A stretch of DNA of 64,000 nt from Gonatopus flavifemur (Eukaryota > Arthropoda > Insecta > Hymenoptera > Dryinidae), in the NCBI GenBank assembly GCA_018340375.1, contig JAFFJZ010000052.1:1116001-1180000 (forward strand), given 5' to 3'. This document shows positions 22,261-33,704 of this stretch, in pieces; position 1 is the first letter of the stretch; each line of letters starts with the position of its first letter. The notes under the pieces are model-generated. The model did not search any database. It was not told the origin of the DNA and saw nothing but the letters and a program-made list of their open reading frames with translations. Both the position numbers and the translations under genes were made by a program.

Positions 22261-22689
22261 GATTCAAAAACAAATCCACATCTCAAAAATGTGATGTGAT
22301 TCGTTCGTATAGGAAGTCCATCCGTTCTCTGAACACGAACGAATAGATATTGTAGTTCAGATCATTATGGATGATCATTCTATTTTCTTGATGGAGAAAA
22401 ACGGATCGGCAACGCTTCTGGATTGGAAAAGGATGCAAACGGATTGAAAGCTTCCAAAAATCCCCCGGTTCCGCATTAAAACTGATAGAAGTTCTCTCTG
22501 CATGGACAAAACTGGATACTTATAGATCACTTGTCTCACTACCGGACAAAACCAGATTGATATGTATAGAAAATGTTCAAATTCGGATCGAAGTCCTATC
22601 CAAATCCATCCATTTCAATCATTTTTTCCAACAGGGAATATCCTCATCCCTGAGTACCCAGGTGAAAAAGTTTTTTCAGTGAGTAAACT

Positions 22690-23210
22690 CTTTGAGTAAA
22701 ATTACAGTTGGATCAAGAAAAAGTAGAAAGGATGCAGGTATACTATACATCTGTATGTTACTTACAATCACGATCAATATCATCAGGTAGCGTAGAAGGA
22801 AAATGAAGAAAAGGCAGGAGTGCAGTGGATATACCACAGGTCCTGGCATTAGGTATACTATTATCAGATTCTTTCAATAGAATCACAGATAGATGAAGGG
22901 AAAGCAAGAAGGATGCATATGTACCATACATCTCTATGTTATGTACCACAATGATCAATGTCATTAGGTAGCGTCATAGAAAAATGAAGAAAAAGCAGAA
23001 GTGCAGTGGATATACAAGTCCTTGCTTTGAATAATACCACTATCAGATTCTTCCAACAGAATCATGGGTGGATGGAGAAAAAGCAAAAAGGATATAGATG
23101 TACCATACATCCGTAAGTTAAATCCTACCATGATCATCAGGTAGCGTTGAAGGAAAATGCAGAAAAGATAGGAGCGCAGTGGATATACCACGAATCTTTT
23201 GACCGCGTGC
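22690..23210 (+). repeat. Three tandem ~178-bp units
   Basis: AGGTAGCGT occurs near 22785, 22965 and 23140, each followed by GAAGGAAAATG-like sequence and a GCAGTGGATATAC block. Preceding each is a (C/T)CATACATC block. Units are diverged. The last unit runs into the left arm of the palindrome at 22930-24010, and single units in inverted orientation appear in the right arm. Confidence 0.65.
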
Positions 23211-24010
23211 ATTCCACTGACCAATTGACGAATGATTAGAGAGACTGTTTAGGATCAACTCGACGGAAATTGAGCAGATACAATATTCTGATTATAGAAA
23301 TTGCTACAGAACAACTATCGGTCAACTTGACTGATGTCACTGGATGTGACAATTCATTCTGAATGTTTTTTTCCAAAGTTCCATCTTTTCAGTTGTTCCA
23401 TTCTGTTGGATTATATTTGTGTTCTTACAAACCTTCATTTTTTACTTATCTTCGTTTTGGAATGATTCAATTCTCAAATATCATGAATATTAAATGGTTT
23501 GGATATTCGATACAATATTGCTTTTTAATGATCATGAATCACTTTGAATACATTTTGAACATTTCACAGATCCTAGAGTTACTAAATCTCTCAACCCAAA
23601 AAACTCTATGACAATTTAATGAAATTCATGATATTTGAGAATTGAATCATTCCGAAACGAAGATAAGTAAAGATAAAAATGAAGGTTTGTGAGAACACAA
23701 ATATAATCCAGCTTGAATGGAACAACTGAAAAGATGGAACTTTGGAAGAAAACATTCAGAATGAATTGTCACATCCAGTCACATCAGTCAAGTTGACCTG
23801 TAGTTGTTCTGCAACCATTTCTGTAACCAGGATATTGTATCTGCTCAATTTTCGTCGAGTTGATCCTAAACAGTGTCTCTGATCATTCGTCAATTGGTCA
23901 GTGGAATGCACCCGATGCAAAGATTTGTGGTATGTCCACTGCGCTCCTATCTTTTCTTCATTTTCCTATGACGCTACCTAACGATATTGATCATTGTGGT
24001 ACATAACATG
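22930..24010. repeat. 1.1-kb palindrome, arms ~400-450 bp
   Basis: Sequence from about 23130 to 23500 is repeated in reverse at about 23615-23990. For example TTCAGTTGTTCCATTC near 23388 pairs with GAATGGAACAACTGAA near 23715, and GATCAACTCGACGGAAATTGAG near 23253 pairs with its inverse near 23848. The centre is about 23560. No coding frame is conserved. A foldback-type element or a large inverted duplication are both possible. Confidence 0.7.
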
Positions 24011-24412
24011 AAGATTGTTATATATTTTTTCCTTGTGAATACAAAGTTATTTTGCTTCTGTTAAAATAAAACGCAAATGAATAATTTCTAAGTGTTATTG
24101 TGTTGTAAATGTATTGTGGATGTTTTCAGATTCATGTCACAATATTCTAGTACACTGTATATATTTAGTTGTTCGCCAGTTGGACCTTGAAGTGGACCTG
24201 ACCTGAGGATCTGCCGTGGATGGACTTTGCTGCGGAAGATGAAAATGAAAATTGATGGTGGTGTTGGCAAACACTCAGATCTATGGTATGTTCATTTCAT
24301 TTTGTTTCTTTCTCATTCCCTTGAAACAGTACGTAAAGAATCTGATACCAGTATCGGATGGACCTGTGATATATCCATTGCGCTTTTCCATTTTCTCCAT
24401 TCGAATATGAAA
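24011..24412. other. No gene seen; contains related repeat words
   Basis: AT-rich sequence between two palindromes. TATGGTATGTTCATTTC near 24285 resembles the repeat words of the flanking palindromes. No gene. Confidence 0.4.
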
Positions 24413-25580
24413 CCAACAAATGAAATTGATAGTGAAGATAGCTAGCATACAAATTTTTGATACGTCTGCTTCATTTCTGCTTCGTCTCCAGACACTTGTG
24501 ATGCTACTCCAAGAAACTGATGAGCCCAGCATGTTGTAAAGATCTGTGGCATAACTACTGCATTTTCAGCTTCGAAGAAATCACTGTATTCAAGAGTTTT
24601 TATTGAAACAATATTTGAGATACTTCGATATAACTAAAGTAACTGGAGACCAACCTCAACTTCTACCGTTGGTCAAACTTTCAACATCTCATTGGGTTTT
24701 GTCATCGACTTCACTTTCTAAAAACTTTTGATATTGCGTTGGGGTTTTTTGATGAATTCCTCTTTCTGATCATAAGGGATGATTCAGTTATTGATTCATT
24801 ACACAATCTTCAATCATCCATTTCATGCTATTGATTACCAATTCAAAACAAAATTTCCACAAGACCACCTATATGACATTGATAGTGGTGGTAGACGACG
24901 TAGAGTTCTATGGTATATTTGCTCCGTTTTTGTGTTTCCTTATACACCTGTGATACTACTGAAGCAATCCAATTACAACCCTTGTTCAAATCAAGTATCA
25001 GATCAATGAGAAAAGATAAAACGAAGCAAATCCACCATCTGATCTGTACATCGTCTACCACCACTATCCATTTCATTCAGGTAATTTCTTAGGCAATGTA
25101 GTATTGAATAGATGAACTACAGATTATGAAGTGGATTCAATTGATAATGAATGGCATAAAATGGATGATCAAAGATAATGTAATAAATCAATAACTGAAT
25201 CATCCCTTATAATCAGAAAGTGGAATCCATCAAAAAACCCCAACGCAATATCAAAAGTTTTTAGAAAGTGAAGTCGATGACAAAACCCAATGAGATGTTG
25301 AAAGTTTGACCAACGGTAGAAGTTGAGGTTGGTCTCCAGTTACTTTAGCTACATCGAAGTATCTGAAATATTGTTTCAACAAAAACTCTTGAATACAGTG
25401 ATTTTTCCAAAGCTGAAAATGCAGTAGATATGCCACAGATCTTTACGACATGCTGGGCTCATCAGTTTCTTGGAGTAGCATCACAAGTGGCTGGAGACGA
25501 AGCAGAAATGAAGCAGAAGTATCACAAATTTGTATGCTAGGTATCTTCACTATCAATCTCATTTGGTGGCCTCATAGGAT
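24413..25580. repeat. 1.17-kb palindrome, arms ~500 bp
   Basis: 24440-24900 is repeated in reverse at about 25020-25560; for example TCGACTTCACTTTCTAAAAA near 24707 pairs with TTTTTAGAAAGTGAAGTCGA near 25258. The centre is about 24980. Arms look very similar, suggesting a young palindrome or ongoing arm correction. No open frame looks coding. Confidence 0.75.
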
Positions 25581-25613
25581 AACCTGGAATTCATCCATCT
25601 GGTACTTTATGTA

Positions 25614-26770
25614 GGGGAGAGTGGGGCAAGTTTTCTATAGGGGCATGTTTTCCAATGCGTTATAATTTCTTAGTATGCTGGAAGAGCGCACTGCTGGATG
25701 AATGGTCGTAAATAGTATCATCTAAGGTACCATTCACGGCAATATCAGGTTAATAGCTGCTTTCATCATAATAAGAGAACTGTTTTTACGATTTTGTCGT
25801 TGGTGAGTCAACTTTCCATGTGTTCATTCAAATTGAAAAAAACATACTTACGTTATTCTGATTGTTTTGGTTGAATATGTGTTTATAAACGAAAGTCCCC
25901 TGAATCGAATGATGTGATAATTTTTGTGAATTACTCGCGTCTTTACGATTTTAACCTAGTTCCAAGTTGAAAAACGATGATGGGGCAAATTTTCCAACGT
26001 GACACGGGGCAAATTTTCTCACAAAGAGAATTTGTCCCGGTCTCAATCAAGTGATTTTAGAGTGTTGCAAATGCATTCCTTATATTATATGATTAGTCTT
26101 CGCGATTCTAGGTTAGTTTAGAGTTGGAAAACAATGATGAAGCAATGTTTCTCACTGCGAACAATTACCTCAGTTTCAATTAAATTGTTGTAACGTATTA
26201 CAAGCAAATTTATCGAAAAAGATAAGCAAATATTATATGATATGATTCAACATTAAGTTTACACAGATTACGGATGGTTCGAAATTATAAAAGGAAAACG
26301 AATCGTGGCTCCTACAGCCATGATTTAATGAAAGCAGCTGTCTTTTTGTTCTTCATACCGTTGCTCACTTTTTATGTACTACATTCGTTATTTCGTTTTC
26401 CTACATCACATGTACCCCCTATTGTGATTGATTTCCAAATGAAAAATCGAATAAAATACTCAATTTGAATTCGAACTTCAATTTCTTAACTATTTTTGGC
26501 GATTTTGAATGAGTGAGAAAATTTGCCCCCATATGGTTCGAAGGTGTTGGAAAACTTGCCCCGTATGTGTGGCAAGTTTTCGCAAGTGACATGACTGCAA
26601 ATAACACTATTTTGCAACAACATGCTCATGAAATCATTACATTTATTTATACTAGGTTGTAGTGGAAGCTTCAACGATTAAAATAGTACTCCAAACGCCT
26701 TGAAATATGCAACGGGGGAAAAGACAAAAATCGACAAAGAGAAAGTGGGAGAACATGCCCCACTCTCCCC
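25614..26770. mobile_element. Pogo-like deletion derivative, GGGGAGAGTGGGGC ends
   Basis: The left end GGGGAGAGTGGGGCAAGTTT and the right end (…ATGCCCCACTCTCCCC) are inverted, with TA at 25612-25613 and 26771-26772. Further GGGGCAAATTTTC and its inverse recur inside (25983, 26007, 26524, 26560). At 26274 a frame begins MVRNYKRKTNRGSYSHDLMK, which resembles the start of a pipsqueak-type HTH found in pogo/CENP-B-like transposases and host proteins. It diverges after about 23 residues. TA duplication plus this remnant supports a pogo origin. Confidence 0.65.
26274..26340 (+). pseudogene. Remnant of pipsqueak-type HTH transposase N-terminus
   Basis: About 22 codons (MVRNYKRKTNRG, then YSHDLMKAA) match my recollection of the conserved N-terminus of psq-HTH proteins in pogo-type elements. 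The following 40 codons are hydrophobic and unrelated. It lies inside an inverted-repeat element with TA flanks, so it is read as the stub of a deleted transposase gene. A host psq-HTH exon is less likely, because no splice donor follows at the point of divergence. Confidence 0.5.
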
Positions 26771-26772
26771 TA

Positions 26773-27333
26773 ATATATAATATATATCATTTGACATGTA
26801 AATAAACAGGTTGACAAATCGAGCTCTGTACCACGTATGACTATGTGGTACTATACATATGGTTATGGTTATAAATGGTTTAGGCCTTCGATTAGCCTAT
26901 ACTGGCCCATCTTGACGCTACCGCGTCTCTTGATACAAACTTAGAATTATCCTACTGGCTATTCAATATGAATATCAAAATGTGGTATTGTTGGGACACT
27001 AACTTCGTTTCGAGATGAAATCGTGTATCTGAAAAAATACAAAACGGTTATTGATCTTCAATAATAGAAATAAAACATTCACATAGAACTAGATAGATCA
27101 ATGAGACGAAAGAAAATAGTTTACATTGATGATATAATATTCATTGTTAGTATTGACTTTGAGCGAAGCTAACCTATATAGTACGACAATTCAAATCATG
27201 TTGGAGCGTAATGACGAATTCGAAATATGGATTCTTATAAAATTTGTCAAGAAAAAGGATGACTTGACATTGATGAAGAAGTATTCTTAAATATTATAGT
27301 TTCATAAAACTTATGTTGAAATAAATTTCACTT
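26773..27333. other. No gene seen
   Basis: AT-rich sequence. A short block near 26870-26935 (GGCCTTCGATTAGCCTATACTGGCCC) is locally GC-richer, but no tRNA-like or coding structure could be supported. Confidence 0.4.
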
Positions 27334-27979
27334 CCCGTATGGGAATATTTCGCTGAAAAATGTCTGCAAAACTATGAAAAATCTCTGAAAAAAATGAAAA
27401 AACTCCGAGAAACTCTGACAAACTCTGAGAATCTCTGAGATTTCGATGAGAAATCTAATATTTTTGGGACATTCTTTACAGACTTTTTTCAGACTTTTTT
27501 CAGAGTTTCTCAGAGTTTTTTCATACTTTTTCAGAGAAATAGTAACGAAAGTGCACTCTGAAAAAACTCTGACAAAACTCTAATAAATTGTTGACATTTT
27601 TCTGATGATTGAAAAATCCTGAAATTCAATAAATACATCCATATGCCGTATTCAAACATCATGTGTGAAAAAGTGTTTGAAAATTTTTTCATTTTCTTCT
27701 AAAAGTCAGAAAAATGTTAGCAATCCATCAGAGTTTCGTCAGAGTTTTTTCAGAGTGCAATTTCGTTACTATTTCTCTGAAAAAGAATGAAAAAACTCTG
27801 AGAAACTCTGAAAAAAGTCTGAAAAAAGTCTGTAAAGAATGTCCCAAAAATATTAGATTTCTCATCAAAATTTCAGAGATTCTCAGAGTTTGTCAGAGTT
27901 TCTTAGAATTTTTTCATTTTTTTTCTCAGAGATTTCTCATAGTTTTACAGACATTTTCAGCGGAATATTTCCATACGGG
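27334..27979. mobile_element. 646-bp hairpin element, CCCGTATGG ends
   Basis: CCCGTATGGGAATATTTCGC at the left matches the inverse of the right end (CCCGTATGGAAATATTCCGC) with two changes, and inverted pairing continues for about 260 bases per arm. Both arms are packed with GAGAAACTCTGA/CTCTGAAAAA words, so they also contain direct internal repeats. No coding potential. Target duplication is not evident. Confidence 0.75.
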
Positions 27980-28436
27980 TTACCTATGAAAACTGCCATT
28001 CTTCTTTGAAACACTTTTGCTACAAAATGCACATTTCTTCATTTTTCCCTTATTATTCAGATATAGCATTCAATCATGAAAACAATAATACATTTTTCTA
28101 AAATAATATATTTGCTCACAAATTTATCCCAACCAGTCATTGTAATAAATAATATATATCGATATATTAGTTATGGCGGAAACAAAAATTATCTGATCTT
28201 CGAATCATCAATATCTAGATCTACTTTTTGCTAGTACTAGGTACTCTATGTAGTTGGCGCTGTGGGTATATTTCAATCCTCCATACCGGGACCAAAATTT
28301 TTGGGCAAAAATCTAAATGATGCGACATCCATTTGATATATATCAGTGCGATAGAAAAACAAAAACTCACGATTCAGAAACCACATTCAAAACGATAAGA
28401 GGAAATCTATCGTTTGCTATGGGAAATTTTTTGCAG
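27980..28436. other. No gene seen
   Basis: AT-rich sequence without recognisable features. Confidence 0.4.
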
Positions 28437-28523
28437 CCCAGACAGCACAAGAGTTCCCAAAGAGTTCATGAAGGATGCGAAGTGTTCTTATAGAACTCTT
28501 TTAGAATGCTTGTGCTATCTGGG
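28437..28523. mobile_element. 87-bp miniature inverted-repeat element
   Basis: CCCAGACAGCACAAG at the left is mirrored by CTTGTGCTATCTGGG at the right (one mismatch). The interior has AAGAGTTC and GAACTCTT words. Very small; no target duplication recognised. Confidence 0.55.
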
Positions 28524-29560
28524 AGGGAAGAGAAAATTGGATTCATGTTTCTTGAAAAAAATTCTTGTGTAATCAGAGATGGAATTATACAGAGAACAAT
28601 ATTCCTTTGTTCTAAATGAATGTTCATTTTGTCCTATTGAAATAACACATTTATTAGATTCATTTCAATCAACCCTTAGGAAAATTTACTACGTTCTGAC
28701 CAAAACGCTTCATTTTTACTCCAATTTTTGGAGTGAAAATAGAGCGTTTTGGTCGAAATGTTGTGAATTTTCCTACGGGGAGTAAATATTATTCCCATTA
28801 TAAAAGATGATTCAGAGGAAATTGAATATTTATTCCGTCCTATTGAAACAACATATTTATTCGAATCAGAAAATACTTTTTTTCTGTGTAAGAATACTCC
28901 AGATAATGCGTGAACTTTGTTTTCATGAACAATTCAAACTCTGTTGACATTCTGTCAATTTGGTTTCTCACCTTTATTTTTACATATCGCAGTCGATAAT
29001 AACTTGTTTTCGGAATATGCGGGAAACGGAATCTTCCCAAATATCTTTTGTATGGTCCCTTCGGCATGGTACTCTTTTGTCATAGAAAATTTAAAATGAT
29101 TGAAACTACTGTCATATATAAAGTCGCACACAGTTCGAACAGAGGAATTTGAAAACGGTCGATTGTCACATACGATTCCATGAGAACAAGAGAGGAACAT
29201 GTCTCTGTTTCCCTTATTCCCTTCTCATACCGTTCTGCATTATAAACCGTTTCTAATTTTAAACATGTACTAAAATTCCCTTTGAGAACCAATCGCTTCA
29301 TTTCGGGGTGTGGAAATAATCAATAGGATACTGAAACAAAATATAATGAGTTTGGAAATACAATGTTGATGTGCTACTCCCCCTCTGTCCCCCTTTACAT
29401 GCATACGAAGATTTATACGTTACGCTCAATCCAGATCAATCGTCGCCGCAACTTGTGCGTCTCACTGTGTCGGCTTATTCGATGTGAAGGTGAGAATCGG
29501 TTATATTTCGATTTGGATAATAATTGTTTGCGGCAGGGATTATGAGGTCAAAAGTTCATC
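28524..29560. other. No supported gene
   Basis: AT-rich sequence. AAAACGCT(C/T)ATTTT words are inverted near 28700-28760. Minus-strand frames at 28840-29301 overlap in different frames and show no recognisable domain. Confidence 0.4.
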
Positions 29561-29750
29561 ATGAAAATCGAATATGCTTATGTACGCTATGTACATAATA
29601 AAGAATTAAGCATGGTGAAAATTTCAAATATAAAAAATTTTGTTCCCAAACATGCAGAGAACTTCAATCCAAAATATGTTTATCGTGTAGCGTTTAACCC
29701 AACAACGAGAGAAAATGGGGGGGAAAATGCTCACATGATATTCTTGGGAG
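29561..29750 (+). CDS. Candidate first exon of a spliced gene, BEN-protein-like N-terminus
   Basis: ATG at 29561 starts 63 codons plus one base (MKIEYAYVRYVHNKELSMV, then ISNIKNFVPKHAENF) ending at a strong donor GGAG|GTGAGT. The pattern of a Tyr-rich opening strand, an SNIKNF motif and a closing LGG immediately before a splice site resembles, from memory, first exons of several arthropod BEN-domain or uncharacterised nuclear proteins. No BEN domain was found downstream. The next candidate exons (32393, 33705) do not fit its codon phase directly, so linkage to them is not shown. Confidence 0.42.
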
Positions 29751-30711
29751 GTGAGTGATTTTAAAAACATTTATTGTTATTTGTTACAGGATGAGGTACA
29801 ATCTTTTGCCATTGTCTTAGGCAAATATATCTTGAAATAATTTCTGATAACATGTATGAATAAAATCAATAATAGTAAAGTGTGCTCCCATAAAACAAAT
29901 TTCAATGAATTATTTTGCATCGCTTCTGCATTTCCCTCAATGTTTTTTGCTTATTGATTCTTTTCTAGTGGTTTTGTGTATTTTTCCTGGATATATCGAA
30001 GAACTGTTGGAAAATATTATAATCTTTTACCATCAAAGTGGTTGGTTTTATGGATTTCATCACATCTTTTGAAATTACTCCAGATGTAAATGTTCTCGAA
30101 GTAATTCCAAATGGCATTACTGACATGAATAATTTCAGAGCGCACCTTGAGAAGAAGAATTCGGATTTTTTCAAATTTTCATGAATCAGTATAAATATTT
30201 TTGAATTCGTTTGAATATTTTTCACTCATCAAATCTTTTTTAGTTACATATTGTAAAAAAACATCCTGTATTTCTCCCACGCTGAGCATTGGTATTAATA
30301 TTACCTACATTCAGCATAGGACGATCATCAAGGAAATTGTGAATACACTACGTTTATTTCTCAGAATTAGTGATTATTCAAAATGCTCTAGCATCTTGCG
30401 GTCATGTCCTGTACTGAGAGAGATATATTTTTTTGTTGAGAGCATGTTTGATAGAAATTTCTCAAGAATACAAGGTTTGGAGACAAATAAATATTAACTC
30501 TATACGAGATCATAGTTTGTAACTATAAATTTTGCCTCATACTTGAAACGTTTCTCTCTTGCATATATAAGACATTTTTTTGGAAGTATATAACGCCAAC
30601 TTTGCTTAGCAGGAGTGTATTTCTAATTTTTTTAGGGGGGAAAATATTTTCATTCTAGAGCGGATAATGACAAGGTGTATGAATTTTATCACAAAATCTA
30701 TTGGTCTTGTC
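29751..30711. other. No supported gene, possibly intron
   Basis: AT-rich sequence downstream of the donor at 29750. Frames at 29965-30497 have no recognisable motif. Confidence 0.4.
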
Positions 30712-30883
30712 CAAGGGCATATCCAGAATTTTTCTTTGAGAGGGGTCTACAGTATAGATGTATATCTATACATCTATATAAATATACATCTATACATATA
30801 AAATATATATAGATATAGAAAGAAAAAATTAGAAATTTGGGGAAGTCCGGACCCCCTGGACTACTCTCCTGGATATGCCCTTG
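30712..30883. mobile_element. 172-bp hAT-type MITE with 8-bp target duplication
   Basis: Ends CAAGGGCATATCCAG and inverse CTGGATATGCCCTTG match perfectly. The 8 bases GTCTTGTC are duplicated exactly at 30704-30711 and 30884-30891. Eight-base duplication and a CA(A)GGG start are characteristic of the hAT superfamily. The interior has ATAGATATAC repeats and a short GGTCCGGACC-like GC-rich block; no coding capacity. Confidence 0.85.
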
Positions 30884-30891
30884 GTCTTGTC

Positions 30892-32392
30892 CTAGGTGAA
30901 AATGATCCTAGTTCCTTGAAATAATTCTACATAATGTCTGAAATCATCAATCATTTCAACACGTCCTCTCAGAAAACACATTTTTCACATTCCACCGAAT
31001 TATTTTGAATAATTTCTGAACGTCTTCCAATATCTGTGAATCACTGTGAATATTTTTGAATTCCGTTGAATATTCCCTCTTTTCGCTGCTTTTATGTCCC
31101 TCCTTTTTAGAAATTGATGATCCTCTGCGGAGATTCGCAATCTTGAGCGAATCAATTCTGACAGATTTTAAGGTGTGTAAACTCTATGATATCATCTTTT
31201 GAAATTATTCCAGTTGACTGTGTCCTGGAAATAATCTTGAATCACATTCACGCGATAAAAACTCCTGAGACGTTACCCCGAGTGAAACATTTATGTTGCT
31301 GAAGTTTGCATTGTTTTTTCAAACGAATTAGTGATCTGATAACAATATCCAATTGTTGAATATTGAAAATCTTGCATTCTATGAATGCCTCTTCCAGTTC
31401 CAAGGAGTTGATTTGAAAAGATAAATAACAATGATTTATCACATGTCATGAGTTTGAATTTTCCATTCGTTTCTATGACCGATTCAAACTTCAAGAACAT
31501 AAACATCTATTCAAATTTCAATTCCAAACTTATAATAAACAATATCAAAGAGTTTTCACGTTAATGTTTCTGCAATTGAATCGTTCGTTGAAAACAACAA
31601 AACGAACAAGCAACAAAACGAATTGGTTATGGATTCAAATGAAGCTGGATATATTCTCAAGTATCTCTGTTTTCGAATATCTCAGTTCTCGAATTTGTTG
31701 AGACATTTTTTTTTCTCATACATCTTTATTCATACCAATCACATTATGAAGTATCTCTATTCCAATGCAGATATGCACATAAAGAAGTTGACTCTCCGAT
31801 ATCCCTCTTCCCAAATATCCAATACGTTTATTCTGGAACATCAATTTGCCCAAATATCTGTGTTAAAGTATGTTCATTTTCACACATCTCTATCCTTCAA
31901 TATGTTGAAAATGAAATAAATATGTTCTGTTCGGAAAATTTCTATTCCTGAATTATCACTAAATACAGATATTAAGAGGATACTAGAGTTACCATCGGAG
32001 CACGTTTTTTTGCAACAAAATATTCGAAACTGAATTCATAAAAAGATCTGAAATTTTCAGGGATGATTCTTTGACACCATCCAGGTCTGTTTAGAGCCCG
32101 AATTTTGAATTTTGGAAAAAGCAATTCAAAACAAATTCTGTTCACATTTCACATACACACAAATTTCTCATTTTTCCACATTTCACATTTCATTCAACAA
32201 ATTCCTTGAAATTTTCTTCACCTTTTGAGCTACACGAAAAGAATTGGACTTGAAAATTACTAAATCAAAGCGTATCAAATTCGCACCAATTAGATCGGAA
32301 GATATGGAACAAAAAGCGTTTCCGATTGAAAGAAAAAGAAAATTCCGGAACGGTGTAGTAAGAAAAAAACTGCAGTTGCGAAAAAATTGAAA
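30892..32392. other. No supported gene, possibly intron
   Basis: AT-rich sequence. A frame at 31623-31919 is open but made of ATATCTC-rich sequence without domain features. Confidence 0.4.
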
Positions 32393-32515
32393 ATGTCTGT
32401 GAACAACCCTGAATCAGATCACCATGCAGAATCGACTGATGAAGAAGATTGTATCAAACCATTACCGTCATCCGATATGGATTGTATGGAAATCCCAGAT
32501 ATGGATGGACTTCAG
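32393..32515 (+). CDS. Candidate exon, acidic segment (MSVNNPESDHH…)
   Basis: A 41-codon stretch (MSVNNPESDHHAESTDEEDC, then SSDMDCMEIPDMDG) ends with TTCAG before GTTTTG, a weak donor, in phase 0. The frame is open upstream through a Lys-rich segment to a TGA at 32327, so it may be an internal exon starting at about 32333 after a weak AG. Composition (Lys-rich then Asp/Glu/Ser-rich) looks protein-coding rather than random. It does not join in phase with the strongest acceptor of the next exon. Low certainty. Confidence 0.3.
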
Positions 32516-33704
32516 GTTTTGTTTACTCCTTCCTTGTTATTGATGATTTTTGAATGTTCATGTTTTCTGAAAATTGTTATTTCCAATAGTGAATGCAATT
32601 TTATATTCTTCATCATTTCGATTTCCATGGTTCCACATTCTGTACTCGGGAAACCGTTGAATATTCCCGCATTCCTTTCCACTTTGATTAAATTTGTCTA
32701 CTTCTTTCAATGTTCATGTGTATCAGAAATTTTCTTTGCGCTTTTGTCTACACTAATCTTGTACTTGTATATCAAAATATGTAACAAATTAATTCTGCAT
32801 TCTCTTTGAGAAGTAAACACACACTGGGGAAAAAATTGGAAAGACCAGCTTCCTAAAATTGCCGCGAATGGCGCTCTCAACATATGTCTGTTCTTCCACT
32901 TTGGGCGGTCAAGATCCACCAAGATGAGAAAACAGCAGCTCCGAGAGTTAGAGTGATAGATGATCGCCCAAACACTTGAAGTTGCTGCTTTTGAGTGTTT
33001 TCTCATCTTGGGAGATCTGACCACCCATAAGTACGTGAAACTTCGGTTTGGTGTAGATTTATAGTTGGGGTCATAATCGACCCCAGTGTGGCACGTATGT
33101 TATACTGGCAAGGTGTGGCAGGTAAGGGTTAAAGTAGCGGACAAACAGAGTTAGCTACAGGGTCAGATTGACTCATACTGTTCTACATGCATGAAGGAGT
33201 AGATGTGTTCTCAGAGGGTTAAATTTTTCATACATTATTTCCTTGTTACATAAGGCTGAAAATATACTGAAAACACAGTTTGCTCCAGCGGAACAAGGTT
33301 TGGTTGAAATGAACGCAAACAAAATTGTTGGTTGGCTGAAATGGAATTTGTTTGGGATGAACAAAATTTGATTCACAATAATCAAGGCTTTTATACAGAC
33401 AGGTGGATTTCATTCACTCTCAACAAATTTTATTCCGGCCAACCAAAAAGTTTTACTGAGTTGATTTCAAAAAATCTTTTGTTCAGTTGGAATAAACGCT
33501 TTATCAGTGTAGAATCGTTAGCTTTCCATTCTTTCAGGTTTTTAAGAGTCACTATAAGAATTACGAAGTTATGTTCAAATCTGAAAACATGGGGAATCAT
33601 CTATGGTTTTGATATGGTTAAACGTGAGATTATTCCGTTGAATAGTTTATAATATATGTATATCTCAATCATCACTTCAAATTTTGTGATAAATTTCAGG
33701 TTAA
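32516..33704. other. Likely intron or spacer
   Basis: No supported coding region. Inverted words AGATGAGAAAAC (32921) and GTTTTCTCATCT (32996), and GGGGTC…GACCCC near 33066-33083, suggest small inverted-repeat inserts. Confidence 0.4.

Larger units (their letters stand above)
19492..22636. mobile_element. 3.1-kb element with CCCTGTTGGAAAA inverted ends
   Basis: The left end CCCTGTTGGAAAAGTTGGAT and the inverse of the right end (CCCTGTTGGAAAAAATGATT) match, and ATGGAAATGGATAGG-like words follow inside both. It contains many ATCC(A/G)TTTCTATCC words (19490-19990), two inserted small elements (20021-20334 and 20444-20647) and a tandem array (21118-22260). There is no transposase frame, so it is non-autonomous. 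No clear target duplication was seen, so the superfamily is undetermined. The left end lies only 9 bases from the mariner TA. Confidence 0.6.

Noticed and set aside
26860..26940. Possible tRNA or SINE head
   Set aside because: No cloverleaf with matching A and B boxes could be drawn, and a similar GGCCAGTA word at 39795 is too short to define a family.
31623..31919. 98-codon plus-strand frame
   Set aside because: Made of ATATCTC-rich simple sequence without splice signals or a domain.
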